Source of the DNA: Haemophilus sp. CCUG 60358
Lineage (GTDB): Bacteria > Pseudomonadota > Gammaproteobacteria > Enterobacterales > Pasteurellaceae
Reading direction: 5' to 3'
NCBI RefSeq assembly: GCF_001679485.1
Contig: NZ_LZOZ01000008.1
Coordinates: 62,447-126,446 of the forward strand
DNA: 64,000 bases
Shown here: positions 1 through 9,972 of the stretch, piece after piece
Position numbering within the stretch: position 1 is the stretch's first letter
How the letters are laid out: every line of letters begins with the position of its first letter
The notes under the pieces: model-generated
Told to the model about the DNA's origin: nothing
Seen by the model: only the letters and a program-made list of their open reading frames with translations
Database searches by the model: none
Position numbers and translations under genes: made by a program

Positions 1-247
<247 letters not shown>

Positions 248-255
248 GGTACGCG

Positions 256-1083
256 ATGAAACTGATTGAACAACATCAAATTTTTGGTGGTTCGCAACAA
301 GTTTGGGCTCACCATGCCCAAACGCTGCAATGCGAAATGAAATTTGCCGTCTATTTGCCGGATAATCAGGAGAATCGACCGCTTGGTGTGATTTATTGGC
401 TTTCCGGCTTAACGTGTACGGAACAAAATTTCATTACCAAATCAGGTTTTCAGCGTTATGCGGCAGAACATCAAGTGATTGTGGTTGCGCCTGATACCAG
501 CCCTCGCGGAGAGCAAGTGCCGAACGATGCTGCTTACGATTTAGGGCAGGGTGCGGGCTTTTATCTGAATGCGACCGAGCAACCTTGGGCGACGAATTAT
601 CAAATGTATGATTATATTTTGAATGAATTGCCTGATCTGATTGAAGCAAATTTCCCTACCAACGGCAAACGTTCCATTATGGGACATTCAATGGGCGGAC
701 ACGGCGCATTGGTATTGGCACTGCGAAACCGAGAACGTTATCAAAGTGTTTCTGCCTTTTCGCCCATTTTGTCGCCAAGCCTTGTGCCTTGGGGAGAAAA
801 AGCCTTTTCTGCCTATTTAGGAAAAGATCGCGAAAAATGGCAGCAATATGATGCCAACTCGCTCATCCAACAAGGCTATAAAGTGCAAGGTATGCGCATT
901 GATCAGGGCTTGGAAGATGAGTTTTTACCAACACAATTGCGTACCGAAGATTTTATTGAAACCTGTCGTGCGGCAAATCAACCGGCCGATGTGCGCTTCC
1001 ACAAAGGCTACGATCATAGCTATTACTTCATCGCCAGTTTTATTGGTGAGCATATTGCCTATCATGCGGCATTTTTGAAGTAA
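256..1083 (+). CDS. frmB: S-formylglutathione hydrolase
   Basis: A 275-residue esterase D family protein with an alpha/beta-hydrolase fold. The nucleophile elbow GHSMGG places the catalytic serine at residue 145, the segment WLSGLTCTEQNF near residue 49 is the family oxyanion-hole region, and the GYDHSYYFI segment near the C terminus carries the catalytic histidine. It hydrolyses S-formylglutathione to formate and glutathione, completing formaldehyde detoxification begun by the preceding FrmA. The length is normal for the family (about 275-280). The ATG follows the frmA stop by 8 bases and GGTACGCG is only a weak ribosome site, which suggests translational coupling. Confidence 0.95.
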   Translation: MKLIEQHQIFGGSQQVWAHHAQTLQCEMKFAVYLPDNQENRPLGVIYWLSGLTCTEQNFITKSGFQRYAAEHQVIVVAPDTSPRGEQVPNDAAYDLGQGAGFYLNATEQPWATNYQMYDYILNELPDLIEANFPTNGKRSIMGHSMGGHGALVLALRNRERYQSVSAFSPILSPSLVPWGEKAFSAYLGKDREKWQQYDANSLIQQGYKVQGMRIDQGLEDEFLPTQLRTEDFIETCRAANQPADVRFHKGYDHSYYFIASFIGEHIAYHAAFLK

Positions 1084-1151
1084 GTCGAAGAAGTGATTCG
1101 TGAATCGACCCAATATTGGTATAAACGTTAATTTTTCATTTTAATGAATTG

Positions 1152-1177
1152 AAAAGGCATCAGATTGATGCCTTTTT
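1152..1177 (+). terminator. Rho-independent terminator after frmB
   Basis: The arms GGCATCA and TGATGCC around a GAT loop are flanked by A and T runs (CCTTTTTATTT). It lies about 70 bases after the frmB stop and fits termination of the frmAB transcript. Confidence 0.75.
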
Positions 1178-1190
1178 ATTTATCTATGGG

Positions 1191-1222
1191 CAAAAGTGCG
1201 GTCAATTTTGACCGCACTTTTG
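1191..1222. terminator. Inverted uptake-sequence pair acting as bidirectional terminator
   Basis: AAGTGCGGTC at 1194 and GACCGCACTT ending at 1219 face each other across a short AATTTT-type loop, with A/T runs on both sides. Paired uptake sequences as terminators are well known in Haemophilus. It lies between the convergent frmB and autotransporter genes, so it can stop both transcripts. Confidence 0.75.
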
Positions 1223-1237
1223 TCTTATTGAATATCG

Positions 1238-4200
1238 TTAAAACGATAAACGTAATTCTGCATTCACATTATTTGCTTTGGTGTCATGGTTGTAAGCACC
1301 TTGATAGCCGACTTTTATGCTAAATGCTGGTGTGAATTGCGCTTGTAATGCCACACCTGTCGTGACAATATTTTTCAATTCTTTACCATAAAGATTTGCT
1401 ACACTTTGGTTATTGAGCACCAAGCTGCCTTCAGCGGCTTTATCTTTATGGAAACGATGATACGCCACATCACCTAATAGATTTAATTGAACGCCACCAA
1501 TTGCAAATGGAATGGATGGACGTAAACCTACAGAGGTGACGATTAAATCACGATTGTTGTCTTTTAACTGCACTTCGTCTTTTGTCACACCTTTGTTTTT
1601 GATGTGCATATAGCTTAAGCCAGCATAAGGTTCAATCGCAAAATGTTCGCTTTTTAAGCCTGTGTAGGCAAGTTCAGCAAAGACATTTTGTGTTTGGCTA
1701 TGGCTTTTCACGCCTTGTGCAAATTCAGCACGTTGTTCATGTTTCCCCCAGCTTTGAATAAAGCCAATTTTCGGTGTTAACACGTTGAAACGATGTTCAG
1801 CTGTTAAGCCTAAATGTACGGCACGATCTTTCGAAGTGCGGTCAATTTTGTGGCTGTTTTGTGTTGAGCCGACAAATACACCTAAATGTTTGTTTGTATC
1901 AATGGTCGCATCAATACCCACAAGTTGATTGTACGCATGGCTGCTTAAGCTATCTGTGCTGAAGTGGGTGAAGGTGCCACTTGTCCAAATTTGTGTACCT
2001 GCATTAAGTTGCGCTCTTACTGCGCCTGGTTGAGCAAGTTGCTGACGAAGCAATAAGCCATTTAACACGTTGTGTTGTTGAGCTGCGAGATCTTCATCAT
2101 AGCTTAAACGAGCAAAAGCTTGGCGAGCATTCTCTTTTGTTCCCCAAATGAGACTTTGATACGCTGCACTGTTTGTTGCTGCATCTAAGGCATTGGCGAT
2201 AGCTACCTCATTTTCAGTGGTTGCTGCAGATGAAAGGGCTTTTTTCTGAACGGTTACTTTCAGCACATTTGCATTACTTTCATTTTTAACGGCAAAGAAA
2301 TCATAAGTGCGAGGTGTTTCAACTACTGCATTTTCAGCTCCTACAAATGAGCCAGTACCTTGTACTGAAACCACTTTTTGTGGATCTTGTTGTAATTGAG
2401 GCAGAATTTCTTCGTCAAATTTATTTGGCACTAAAATAGAGCCGTCAGCAAAGGTTGCATTGACGTTAACAATACCATTATTCAGTAAGAAACGACCACC
2501 TTTTTCCACTGTTGCAGTGACCGTTTTCGCGGTGCTGGTTAAGGTTTCGGTGACAAATCCATTCTCACTTGGTTTAGTGACTTCCGCTTTCGGTAATACT
2601 TCCAATGTTGCACCTTGTTTTACGATGACTTGTTGTGCCGAACCAAGGGATTGATTTAACCCTGAAAGTTGACCTTCATTCACGGTAATTGCGCCAGTGA
2701 AACTGTTATCGCCTGTGAGTGTTAAGGTACCAGAACCATTTTTAGTTAAGGCACCAACATAACCTTGTGCGGCACGTTCATTACGAGCCACTTCACGCGC
2801 TAAACCTACTTGATATTCTGCTTTTTCTTCTGCTGTTGCGCCCGCACGATTTTGCATTAACGCTTGTAATTCTGCTTTGCGAGTTGTCCAAGTTGCGGCT
2901 TCAGCTTGATCTTCAACTTGACGTGCTTTGATGGCTTTATCGCTAATGTCATTTGACCAAACATCATTTTGATTGAGGTTGATTTTCATGTTTCCTAAGA
3001 ATTGACCTGGGCCAAACATGGCTTTACCAAGATCTAAAATCCCCCAACCCCAAACGTTACTCGGTACACCTTGTTCAGTTTCCCAACGTTCTAACGGTTT
3101 ACCTTCAAGCCCTTTACGAAGTGTGGTTTGTCTCGCAGTAGTGAGCATAACATCGCGCGCTTGATCGGTTGTCATATATGGATAGCGAGAAAAGATGACA
3201 CCTAATGCACCACTTACGTGTGGGGCAGCCATTGAAGTACCACCAGCTGATTTGTAAATAGGGTCACCATAAGTATTGTTGTCTTGTAATTGAATGTAGG
3301 CGGAATAGATGTTGGCAGATGGCGCAGCAATCGTCCACCATTTTGAATGGCCGGCTAGGTTAAATTCTTGAATATCTGCGCCTGCTTTTTCATCACTCAC
3401 ATCGTCATTTGAATCATTAGGATAGCCTTCACCACCGACTTGCCCAGTGACGTTTACCCAGTATTTTTCTGCATCAGGTCTGAAATAAGGCAACATCGCA
3501 CGCGTAAAGGACTCAGCCATCATACTGCGGTTACCCGCTGTAAAAACTTGAATCACTTGTTTATTTTTTGCCACTTCATAAGCCGCATCAACAAAGTTTT
3601 TCTCACCACTCGTGACAAATTGATAATAAGCTTTTTCAGCCTCGCCTAAGTTACTTAAATAAATATGTGCCGCAGGACTAGATATTGGCTCAGGTGCTTT
3701 TGGTACATCATAATATTGCACGCCATATTCAGGCACATCACGCCAATCATATTTAGGTTTGTAGCCTTGTGCGCCAGCAAAGGATGAATTAACACGACGG
3801 TTTGACCCCCAACTGTTATTAATCACTTTGGCGCCGGCATCTGCTAGGGCAGAGTAGCCTTGTAAGAAGAAACCATAGTCTTGATTTGGACCATAGGTCA
3901 TGTTGTCGTTACCACCGGTATTGGCAGAATAGAGGTTAGCGCCGAAAGCCACACCGTGCATTTCATTGCCGTCACGGCTTGCCGCCATTGTCCCGCCAAC
4001 GTGCGTACCGTGCGCATCATTGGTATATTTATGCCATGCACCGTCAATATTGAAGGCTTTACCTTTAGTGAAGATGCCATTATCTGTTTTATCAAAATTG
4101 CGTTTGCCGTTTTTTACGGGTTCATTTTTATTAATTGGACCATTTCCTACCGATGAATCGGGATAACGCATCCCGTCTTTACTATAAGTCCCTTCCGTTT

Positions 4201-4471
4201 TTACAACGTGGATTCGACCATCTTGAAATTCAGGGTGGTTTAATAGCACACCTGAATCCATCACGCCGATTTTAACGCCTGAACCATTAAAGCCAAGAGC
4301 ATAAGCCGTGGAGGCATTCATTGAGGTCAAGCCCCAGTCTTTGAGGTATTCGGCACTTTCCCAGCTTTTGGTATTACCGGCTTGGCCTTGTTCAGAATAA
4401 GCGGCTGCATTGGCGGCATACCAACCAACAAGTAGTGCGAGTGCGGTTTTTTGAAGTGTTTGAGGTTTCAT
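1238..4471 (-). CDS. Subtilisin-like (S8) serine protease autotransporter
   Basis: A 1077-residue type V secreted protein. Residues 1-24 form a signal peptide (hydrophobic core LALLVGWYAANAAA). The peptidase S8 domain spans roughly 50-490 with catalytic Asp72 (GVMDSGV), His154 (AHGTHVGG) and Ser413 (GGTSMAAPHVSG), and Asn313 as likely oxyanion residue. Near residues 575-625 is an autotransporter-associated beta-strand repeat (NGSGTLTLTGDNSFTG). From about 800 to the C-terminal LRLSF is a 12-stranded beta-barrel translocator. The start is supported by AAGGAAGA 5 bases upstream. It resembles the Ssa1/AspA/SphB1 group of surface proteases, which can process other surface proteins; its actual substrate is unknown. 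One uptake sequence lies inside the barrel-coding part at 1834. Confidence 0.9.
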   Translation of the reverse strand: MKPQTLQKTALALLVGWYAANAAAYSEQGQAGNTKSWESAEYLKDWGLTSMNASTAYALGFNGSGVKIGVMDSGVLLNHPEFQDGRIHVVKTEGTYSKDGMRYPDSSVGNGPINKNEPVKNGKRNFDKTDNGIFTKGKAFNIDGAWHKYTNDAHGTHVGGTMAASRDGNEMHGVAFGANLYSANTGGNDNMTYGPNQDYGFFLQGYSALADAGAKVINNSWGSNRRVNSSFAGAQGYKPKYDWRDVPEYGVQYYDVPKAPEPISSPAAHIYLSNLGEAEKAYYQFVTSGEKNFVDAAYEVAKNKQVIQVFTAGNRSMMAESFTRAMLPYFRPDAEKYWVNVTGQVGGEGYPNDSNDDVSDEKAGADIQEFNLAGHSKWWTIAAPSANIYSAYIQLQDNNTYGDPIYKSAGGTSMAAPHVSGALGVIFSRYPYMTTDQARDVMLTTARQTTLRKGLEGKPLERWETEQGVPSNVWGWGILDLGKAMFGPGQFLGNMKINLNQNDVWSNDISDKAIKARQVEDQAEAATWTTRKAELQALMQNRAGATAEEKAEYQVGLAREVARNERAAQGYVGALTKNGSGTLTLTGDNSFTGAITVNEGQLSGLNQSLGSAQQVIVKQGATLEVLPKAEVTKPSENGFVTETLTSTAKTVTATVEKGGRFLLNNGIVNVNATFADGSILVPNKFDEEILPQLQQDPQKVVSVQGTGSFVGAENAVVETPRTYDFFAVKNESNANVLKVTVQKKALSSAATTENEVAIANALDAATNSAAYQSLIWGTKENARQAFARLSYDEDLAAQQHNVLNGLLLRQQLAQPGAVRAQLNAGTQIWTSGTFTHFSTDSLSSHAYNQLVGIDATIDTNKHLGVFVGSTQNSHKIDRTSKDRAVHLGLTAEHRFNVLTPKIGFIQSWGKHEQRAEFAQGVKSHSQTQNVFAELAYTGLKSEHFAIEPYAGLSYMHIKNKGVTKDEVQLKDNNRDLIVTSVGLRPSIPFAIGGVQLNLLGDVAYHRFHKDKAAEGSLVLNNQSVANLYGKELKNIVTTGVALQAQFTPAFSIKVGYQGAYNHDTKANNVNAELRLSF

Positions 4472-4572
4472 GTTGTCTTCCTTTATCTTTTCGATTTTCG
4501 CAGGCTATTATTCGCTTCATCGAGAGGGGCTTCAATGACCCAAATCAAATTCCTATAGAAAAATGTTTATTC

Positions 4573-4588
4573 TGTGACAACGATCACA
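4573..4588. promoter_or_regulatory. CRP (cAMP receptor protein) binding site
   Basis: TGTGACAACGATCACA is a perfect TGTGA-N6-TCACA palindrome. It sits in the divergent region between the autotransporter (ATG at 4471, minus strand) and galE (ATG at 4676). A TATAAT at 4641-4646 is a likely galE -10; that puts the CRP centre near -72 of galE, in phase with class I activation. An effect on the autotransporter is equally possible. The role is inferred from sequence only. Confidence 0.75.
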
Positions 4589-4675
4589 CCAAAGTGCGGT
4601 CAAAAAAGGGGATAAATTTATGTATCGTAGAAATCAATGTTATAATTCACGAACAAAATGATTAAGGAGCAACCC

Positions 4676-5692
4676 ATGGCGATTTTAGTAACAGGTGGAG
4701 CCGGCTATATCGGTTCACACACCGTAGTGGAATTATTAAATGCAAATAAAGAAGTGGTGGTATTGGATAATTTATGCAATTCCTCCCCAAAATCTTTAGA
4801 ACGTGTAAAAGAGATCACTGGTAAAGACGTGAAATTTTATGAAGGCGATATTTTAGATCGTGCTTTATTACAAAAAATCTTTGCTGAAAACAGCATTCAA
4901 TCGGTCATCCATTTTGCGGGTTTAAAAGCTGTGGGTGAAAGTGTCCAGAAACCCGCTGAATACTATATGAATAACGTCGCAGGTACGATTGTTCTCATTC
5001 AAGAAATGAAAAAAGCAGGCGTGTGGAACTTTGTATTTAGTTCATCTGCAACGGTTTATGGCGATCCTGAAATTATTCCAATTACAGAAGACTGCAAAGT
5101 GGGCGGCACAACCAACCCTTACGGTACCTCTAAATACATGGTGGAACAAATTCTGACTGATGTTGCGAAAGCTGAACCGCAATTTAGTATGACGATCTTA
5201 CGTTATTTCAACCCAGTGGGCGCTCACGCAAGTGGCTTGATTGGTGAAGATCCAAATGGCATTCCAAATAATCTATTGCCTTACATCAGCCAAGTTGCGA
5301 TCGGTAAATTACCGCAACTTTCGGTGTTTGGTAGCGATTATGATACCCATGATGGTACTGGCGTGCGTGATTATATCCACGTGGTGGATTTAGCCATCGG
5401 TCACTTAAAAGCGTTAAATCGTCATGAAAATGACGCAGGTTTACACATTTATAACTTAGGTACAGGTACGGGTTATTCTGTGCTTGATATGGTGAAAGCG
5501 TTTGAACAAGCAAACAATATCGAAATTCCATATCGTCTTGTTGCACGTCGTCCTGGTGATATTGCAACATGCTATTCCGATCCAAGTCTTGCAGCAAAAG
5601 AGTTAAATTGGACAGCTGAACGTGGTCTTGAGCAAATGATGAAAGATACATGGAATTGGCAAAAAAATAATCCGAAAGGATACAGAGATTAA
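4676..5692 (+). CDS. galE: UDP-glucose 4-epimerase
   Basis: A 338-residue short-chain dehydrogenase-type epimerase. The NAD-binding GGAGYIGSH lies at residues 7-15, the active-site Ser124 region is SSSATVYG, and the catalytic pair is Tyr149-Lys153 (YGTSK). It interconverts UDP-glucose and UDP-galactose, supplying galactose for lipooligosaccharide. The start is ATG 4676 because AAGGAGC lies 8 bases upstream; the frame is open for six codons further but without a ribosome site. A CRP site and an uptake sequence lie upstream. Confidence 0.95.
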   Translation: MAILVTGGAGYIGSHTVVELLNANKEVVVLDNLCNSSPKSLERVKEITGKDVKFYEGDILDRALLQKIFAENSIQSVIHFAGLKAVGESVQKPAEYYMNNVAGTIVLIQEMKKAGVWNFVFSSSATVYGDPEIIPITEDCKVGGTTNPYGTSKYMVEQILTDVAKAEPQFSMTILRYFNPVGAHASGLIGEDPNGIPNNLLPYISQVAIGKLPQLSVFGSDYDTHDGTGVRDYIHVVDLAIGHLKALNRHENDAGLHIYNLGTGTGYSVLDMVKAFEQANNIEIPYRLVARRPGDIATCYSDPSLAAKELNWTAERGLEQMMKDTWNWQKNNPKGYRD

Positions 5693-5705
5693 TCTCACTT
5701 TTGTT

Positions 5706-5726
5706 GGGCGGAGTATCATTCCGCCC
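5706..5726 (+). terminator. Hairpin after galE, possible terminator
   Basis: GGGCGGA and TCCGCCC arms surround a 7-base loop, 13 bases after the galE stop. The following TTACTATTTT is only moderately T-rich, so termination may be partial. Confidence 0.5.
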
Positions 5727-5772
5727 TTACTATTTTAATCAGATAAAACACGCTCAAAAATAACCGCACTTT

Positions 5773-7047
5773 ATGTCAGAACAATCCCTTTCTAGTCAAA
5801 TATTTACCCGAAAAATGCTGATCTGTGTCTTTACTGGATTTAGCTCGGGCTTACCACTTTTCGTGTTATTGCAAATGTTGCCAGTGTGGCTGACAGATAA
5901 AGGACTTTCCGTTGAATTAATCGGTGCCTTGACAGGAGTGATGGTGCCATACGGTTTGAAATTTTTATGGGCACCGTTATTAGATCGCTATTTCCCGCAT
6001 TTTTTAGGGCGTCGTCGTAGTTGGTTATTGATTTCTCAAGTGATTTTGCTGATTTCGCTTTATGCGATTAGTCAGTTTGATCCAGTGGCACAGTTGGGAA
6101 CAGTGGCTAAACTTGCGACATTTATTGCCTTTGTATCTGCGACACAAGATATTGTGCTTGATGCTTATCGCCGTGAAATTTTGACCGATAATGAATTAGG
6201 ATTGGGAAACACCATCCATATCAATGCTTATCGTGTTGCAGGTTTAATTCCTGGGGGGCTGTCGCTTTATTTAGCGACGATTTATCCATGGGAAACCGTC
6301 TTTTTATTGACCGCACTTTGTATGCTAGCGGGCATATTTATGACGCTCTTTTTAGCGAAAGAACCAAACATTGCACAGGTCGATCGTGATCAACCTTTCT
6401 ATATGGTGTTTGGGATACCCTTGAAAGAGTTCTTCCAACGTAAAGGTGTCGCGCAAGCCATCGGTTTTTTACTCTTTTTGTTCTTGTATAAATTTGGTGA
6501 TTCGTTTGCTACTACGTTACAAACTAAATTCGTCTATGACATGGGCTTTGAAAAAGAGCATATTGCATTGGTGGTAAAAAGTACCTCTCTTTGGGCAAGT
6601 ATCTCAGCCGGTCTCGTGGGTGGCGTGATTATGTTACGCCTAGGCATTAACCGCGCATTATGGGTATTTGGTTTTATCCAATTGATTACCATTGGTGGAT
6701 TTATTTGGTTGGCTGCATTTGGGCATTTTGACCATATCGGTGCTGCAGAACTTTGGAAATTAGGTTTCGTGATTGCGGGTGAATATATCGGTGTTGGTCT
6801 CGGTACTGCTGCCTTTGTCGCCTTTATGGCTCGCGAAACGAATCCGCTTTATACAGCCACTCAGTTAGCTTTATTTACCAGCCTTTCTGCTTTACCAAGT
6901 AAAGGGCTTGGTATGTTATCTGGTTACTTGGTTAAAGCAGTGGGCTACTATCATTTTTTCTGGATTTGTTTATTCCTCGCTATCCCAGGAATGATTTGTT
7001 TATTCTGGGTGGCACCATGGAATGAAAAAGGAAATGAAAAAGCTTAA
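5773..7047 (+). CDS. ampG: AmpG-type muropeptide permease (major facilitator superfamily)
   Basis: A 424-residue integral membrane protein with 12 or more predicted hydrophobic segments. The N-terminal FTGFSSGLPLFVLLQMLPVWL and the loop DRYFPHFLGRRRSWLLISQ are characteristic of AmpG and its acetyl-CoA transporter-like relatives. AmpG imports GlcNAc-anhydroMurNAc peptides across the inner membrane for recycling; the recycling amidase ampD is also in this window, at 31152. No Shine-Dalgarno sequence is visible: an uptake sequence (ACCGCACTT, 5763-5771) occupies its place directly before the ATG. Function is assigned by family resemblance. Confidence 0.8.
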   Translation: MSEQSLSSQIFTRKMLICVFTGFSSGLPLFVLLQMLPVWLTDKGLSVELIGALTGVMVPYGLKFLWAPLLDRYFPHFLGRRRSWLLISQVILLISLYAISQFDPVAQLGTVAKLATFIAFVSATQDIVLDAYRREILTDNELGLGNTIHINAYRVAGLIPGGLSLYLATIYPWETVFLLTALCMLAGIFMTLFLAKEPNIAQVDRDQPFYMVFGIPLKEFFQRKGVAQAIGFLLFLFLYKFGDSFATTLQTKFVYDMGFEKEHIALVVKSTSLWASISAGLVGGVIMLRLGINRALWVFGFIQLITIGGFIWLAAFGHFDHIGAAELWKLGFVIAGEYIGVGLGTAAFVAFMARETNPLYTATQLALFTSLSALPSKGLGMLSGYLVKAVGYYHFFWICLFLAIPGMICLFWVAPWNEKGNEKA

Positions 7048-7086
7048 AATAAAATAAAGTGCGGTCAAAATTAACAGTAAAATCAT

Positions 7087-7790
<704 letters not shown>

Positions 7791-7805
7791 AAAAGATTGA
7801 AAACT

Positions 7806-7840
7806 GACCGCACTTTGAAGAGAAAAGTGCGGTTAATTTT
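7806..7840. terminator. Inverted uptake-sequence terminator after adk
   Basis: ACCGCACTTT and AAAAGTGCGGT pair around GAAGAG and are followed by TAATTTTTC. It begins 16 bases after the adk stop. Confidence 0.75.
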
Positions 7841-7887
7841 TCAAAAGGATTTTGAGATCATAAATTGAGATCGCATCTGGGGACGTT

Positions 7888-9903
7888 ATGAGCAAGAAAA
7901 AAACAATAACATTGACGATTTCGGCTATCGCAGTGGCACTTGGGATCGGCGCACAATTTTATACCAATCACAAAATCGATCAGGTATTAAAAAATTTCCC
8001 TTACTCTTTGGATAATCAAGCAACATTGAATGTGACGCAAACTGCGAAAAACTTTTTTATTCGTGAGTTAATCTTTAGCGTAAAAAATAGCGAGTCGAAA
8101 AACACGAGTGTGATTTCAACCAAGCTTACCGCGTTGCCTTTCTTTATTACGGCTGAGTCACAGTTATCCGATCAATTAGTTCGTCAATTAAATAAAACAT
8201 TAAATATCACGATTGATAAAAATACAATTAACAGTAAATTTTCTCCAGTAGGGGATTATTTACAGTCTGATATTTTGACGGAATTCCGTGATTTTGCGAA
8301 TAAGTCCCAAAACCTTTCTATCGGTCTTCATTTCTTAAAAAATAAAGAAGTTGAGCTAAAAACAACCCTTAGTGGTTTTAATTACGATAAAGACACTAAA
8401 CTAGAACAAATTGAAGGTGAAGCTCGTCTAGTGCCTGTCGATGCAAATCAGTATGACCTATCAAGTATAGAATTAACCGCGAAAAATGCCGAATTAGCAT
8501 TGTTAAATGGTGAAAATACACATATTTATCTTAAAAATGCGACTTACCATTTTGATGTAAAACCAGGCGAGGCAGATAAACGTGATCTGAGCACAAAATT
8601 CAGCAGTGATATTTTGCGCGTAGCCAATAAAAGCCGCACAACAGAAGAAAGTCAAGCAACAGCAGGTGGTTTAAATTTACTGGTTAAGCAAAACGGTGTG
8701 CCAAGTTCGATCAATTTTCATCATGAATTTAAAAAATTAAGTGATGGTTCATTAAGCATTAAAGATGGCGTCAATTTGTTAACAAAAATTTTTACACAAA
8801 ACGATCGTTTTGATAGTTCGTTATCTGTGCTTTCTGTTAATGTCCCTAAAAATAATCAACCTTACTTTAACTTAGAAAATGCAGGTCTTGAACTTAAGTT
8901 GGCGAATACTGATTTAACTAAAGCCAATGTGGATTTTAAACTGAATGTTGAAAGTGTGAAGCAAACGCCTGCCGATGAAGACCGTAAATGGGAAGCCAAA
9001 GGTGGTAAGGTTAATATTCAGTTAGATGATTACAATGTGGCAAATGAACTAGCGTTTGTACCATTTTTATTAGATACCATTGCAGAGAAAGAAGCGCCGT
9101 CAAAAGACAATAAAGATTTCTTAAATGCCAAAGATAAATGGGTAAAAGAATTTAGTGGTAAAACCAATATTGAAGCCGCATTAAAATCATTTAATATGGC
9201 CGATTTAGTGCTTGATAACATATCAGCCAGTGATAAGACAGAAACATTAGACAATGACCAATATAATGAACATATCACGTTGTCTGCGAATAAAATTGGT
9301 TATCCAAGTGCGGGTTTCCAATTTGAGAAATTATCTGTGGATGCGCCATTTAAAGTTAATCATAGCAAAGCGCATTTATCAGCAAGATTTTGCTCAGCGC
9401 CTTTTTATGGTGCGTTGTGTAACACGCATTTAACGTCAGCAACATTTGAGAAATATATCAAAAACTCCTGGAAAGAGCTCGATTTAATCGTTGATAATGC
9501 AACGTTAAATTTCAATTTAAATACTTATCCTGAAACTACTGCTTATCCAGTTAAATTGGAAGTCAGTGGTATTGTGCCTCAAGTAGATTCATCAGACATG
9601 ATTCCAGATAATATTGAAGGCACATTTAATCTGACATTAAGTAAAATGTTGTTTGATGATCAAAATGAAAAAGCCTTAGCCATTAAGGAAAATTCATACT
9701 TTTGGCAATATTTAAGTAGCTTTGTGAAATATGATGGAAAACTTCACCGAGAATTTCTGGAAGAGGGGGATAATTACGTTTCTAGAGTGGAAAAAACAGA
9801 AAATGGCTACTTAATTAATGGTCGTACTCTTGAAGATCTTCGTCAAGAAAGCATGATGGAGAGTGATGAAGGCGAAGAAGGGAAGCCCACCGCAACTGAC
9901 TAG
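7888..9903 (+). CDS. YdgA-family (DUF945) protein
   Basis: A 671-residue protein with an N-terminal membrane anchor or signal (ITLTISAIAVALGIGAQFY, about residues 6-24), followed by YTNHKIDQVL, the pattern seen at the start of YdgA-type DUF945 proteins. The remainder is a long soluble region, presumably periplasmic, without cysteine pairs or enzymatic motifs that I recognise, ending in an acidic tail (SDEGEEGK). The start has GGGGACGTT directly upstream. The function of the family is not well established. It is transcribed alone, between two hairpin terminators. Confidence 0.75.
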   Translation: MSKKKTITLTISAIAVALGIGAQFYTNHKIDQVLKNFPYSLDNQATLNVTQTAKNFFIRELIFSVKNSESKNTSVISTKLTALPFFITAESQLSDQLVRQLNKTLNITIDKNTINSKFSPVGDYLQSDILTEFRDFANKSQNLSIGLHFLKNKEVELKTTLSGFNYDKDTKLEQIEGEARLVPVDANQYDLSSIELTAKNAELALLNGENTHIYLKNATYHFDVKPGEADKRDLSTKFSSDILRVANKSRTTEESQATAGGLNLLVKQNGVPSSINFHHEFKKLSDGSLSIKDGVNLLTKIFTQNDRFDSSLSVLSVNVPKNNQPYFNLENAGLELKLANTDLTKANVDFKLNVESVKQTPADEDRKWEAKGGKVNIQLDDYNVANELAFVPFLLDTIAEKEAPSKDNKDFLNAKDKWVKEFSGKTNIEAALKSFNMADLVLDNISASDKTETLDNDQYNEHITLSANKIGYPSAGFQFEKLSVDAPFKVNHSKAHLSARFCSAPFYGALCNTHLTSATFEKYIKNSWKELDLIVDNATLNFNLNTYPETTAYPVKLEVSGIVPQVDSSDMIPDNIEGTFNLTLSKMLFDDQNEKALAIKENSYFWQYLSSFVKYDGKLHREFLEEGDNYVSRVEKTENGYLINGRTLEDLRQESMMESDEGEEGKPTATD

Positions 9904-9920
9904 TTGAAAGGATAATATAA

Positions 9921-9960
9921 AAAATGACCTCACTTGAGATTCAAGGTGCGGTCATTTTTT
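9921..9960. terminator. Bidirectional hairpin between ydgA-like gene and lipA
   Basis: AAAATGACC and GGTCATTTT close a stem whose inner part is CACTTGA / TCAAGGTG with one mismatch. It resembles a decayed inverted uptake-sequence pair: one arm reads ACCTCACTT, the other AAGGTGCGGT. It serves the convergent ends of the YdgA-like gene and lipA. Confidence 0.7.
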
Positions 9961-9972
9961 ATCTGTTTTTGA

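Noticed and set aside
5286..5651. 121-residue minus-strand ORF inside galE
   Set aside because: It lies wholly within galE, is antisense to conserved coding sequence, and has no ribosome site.
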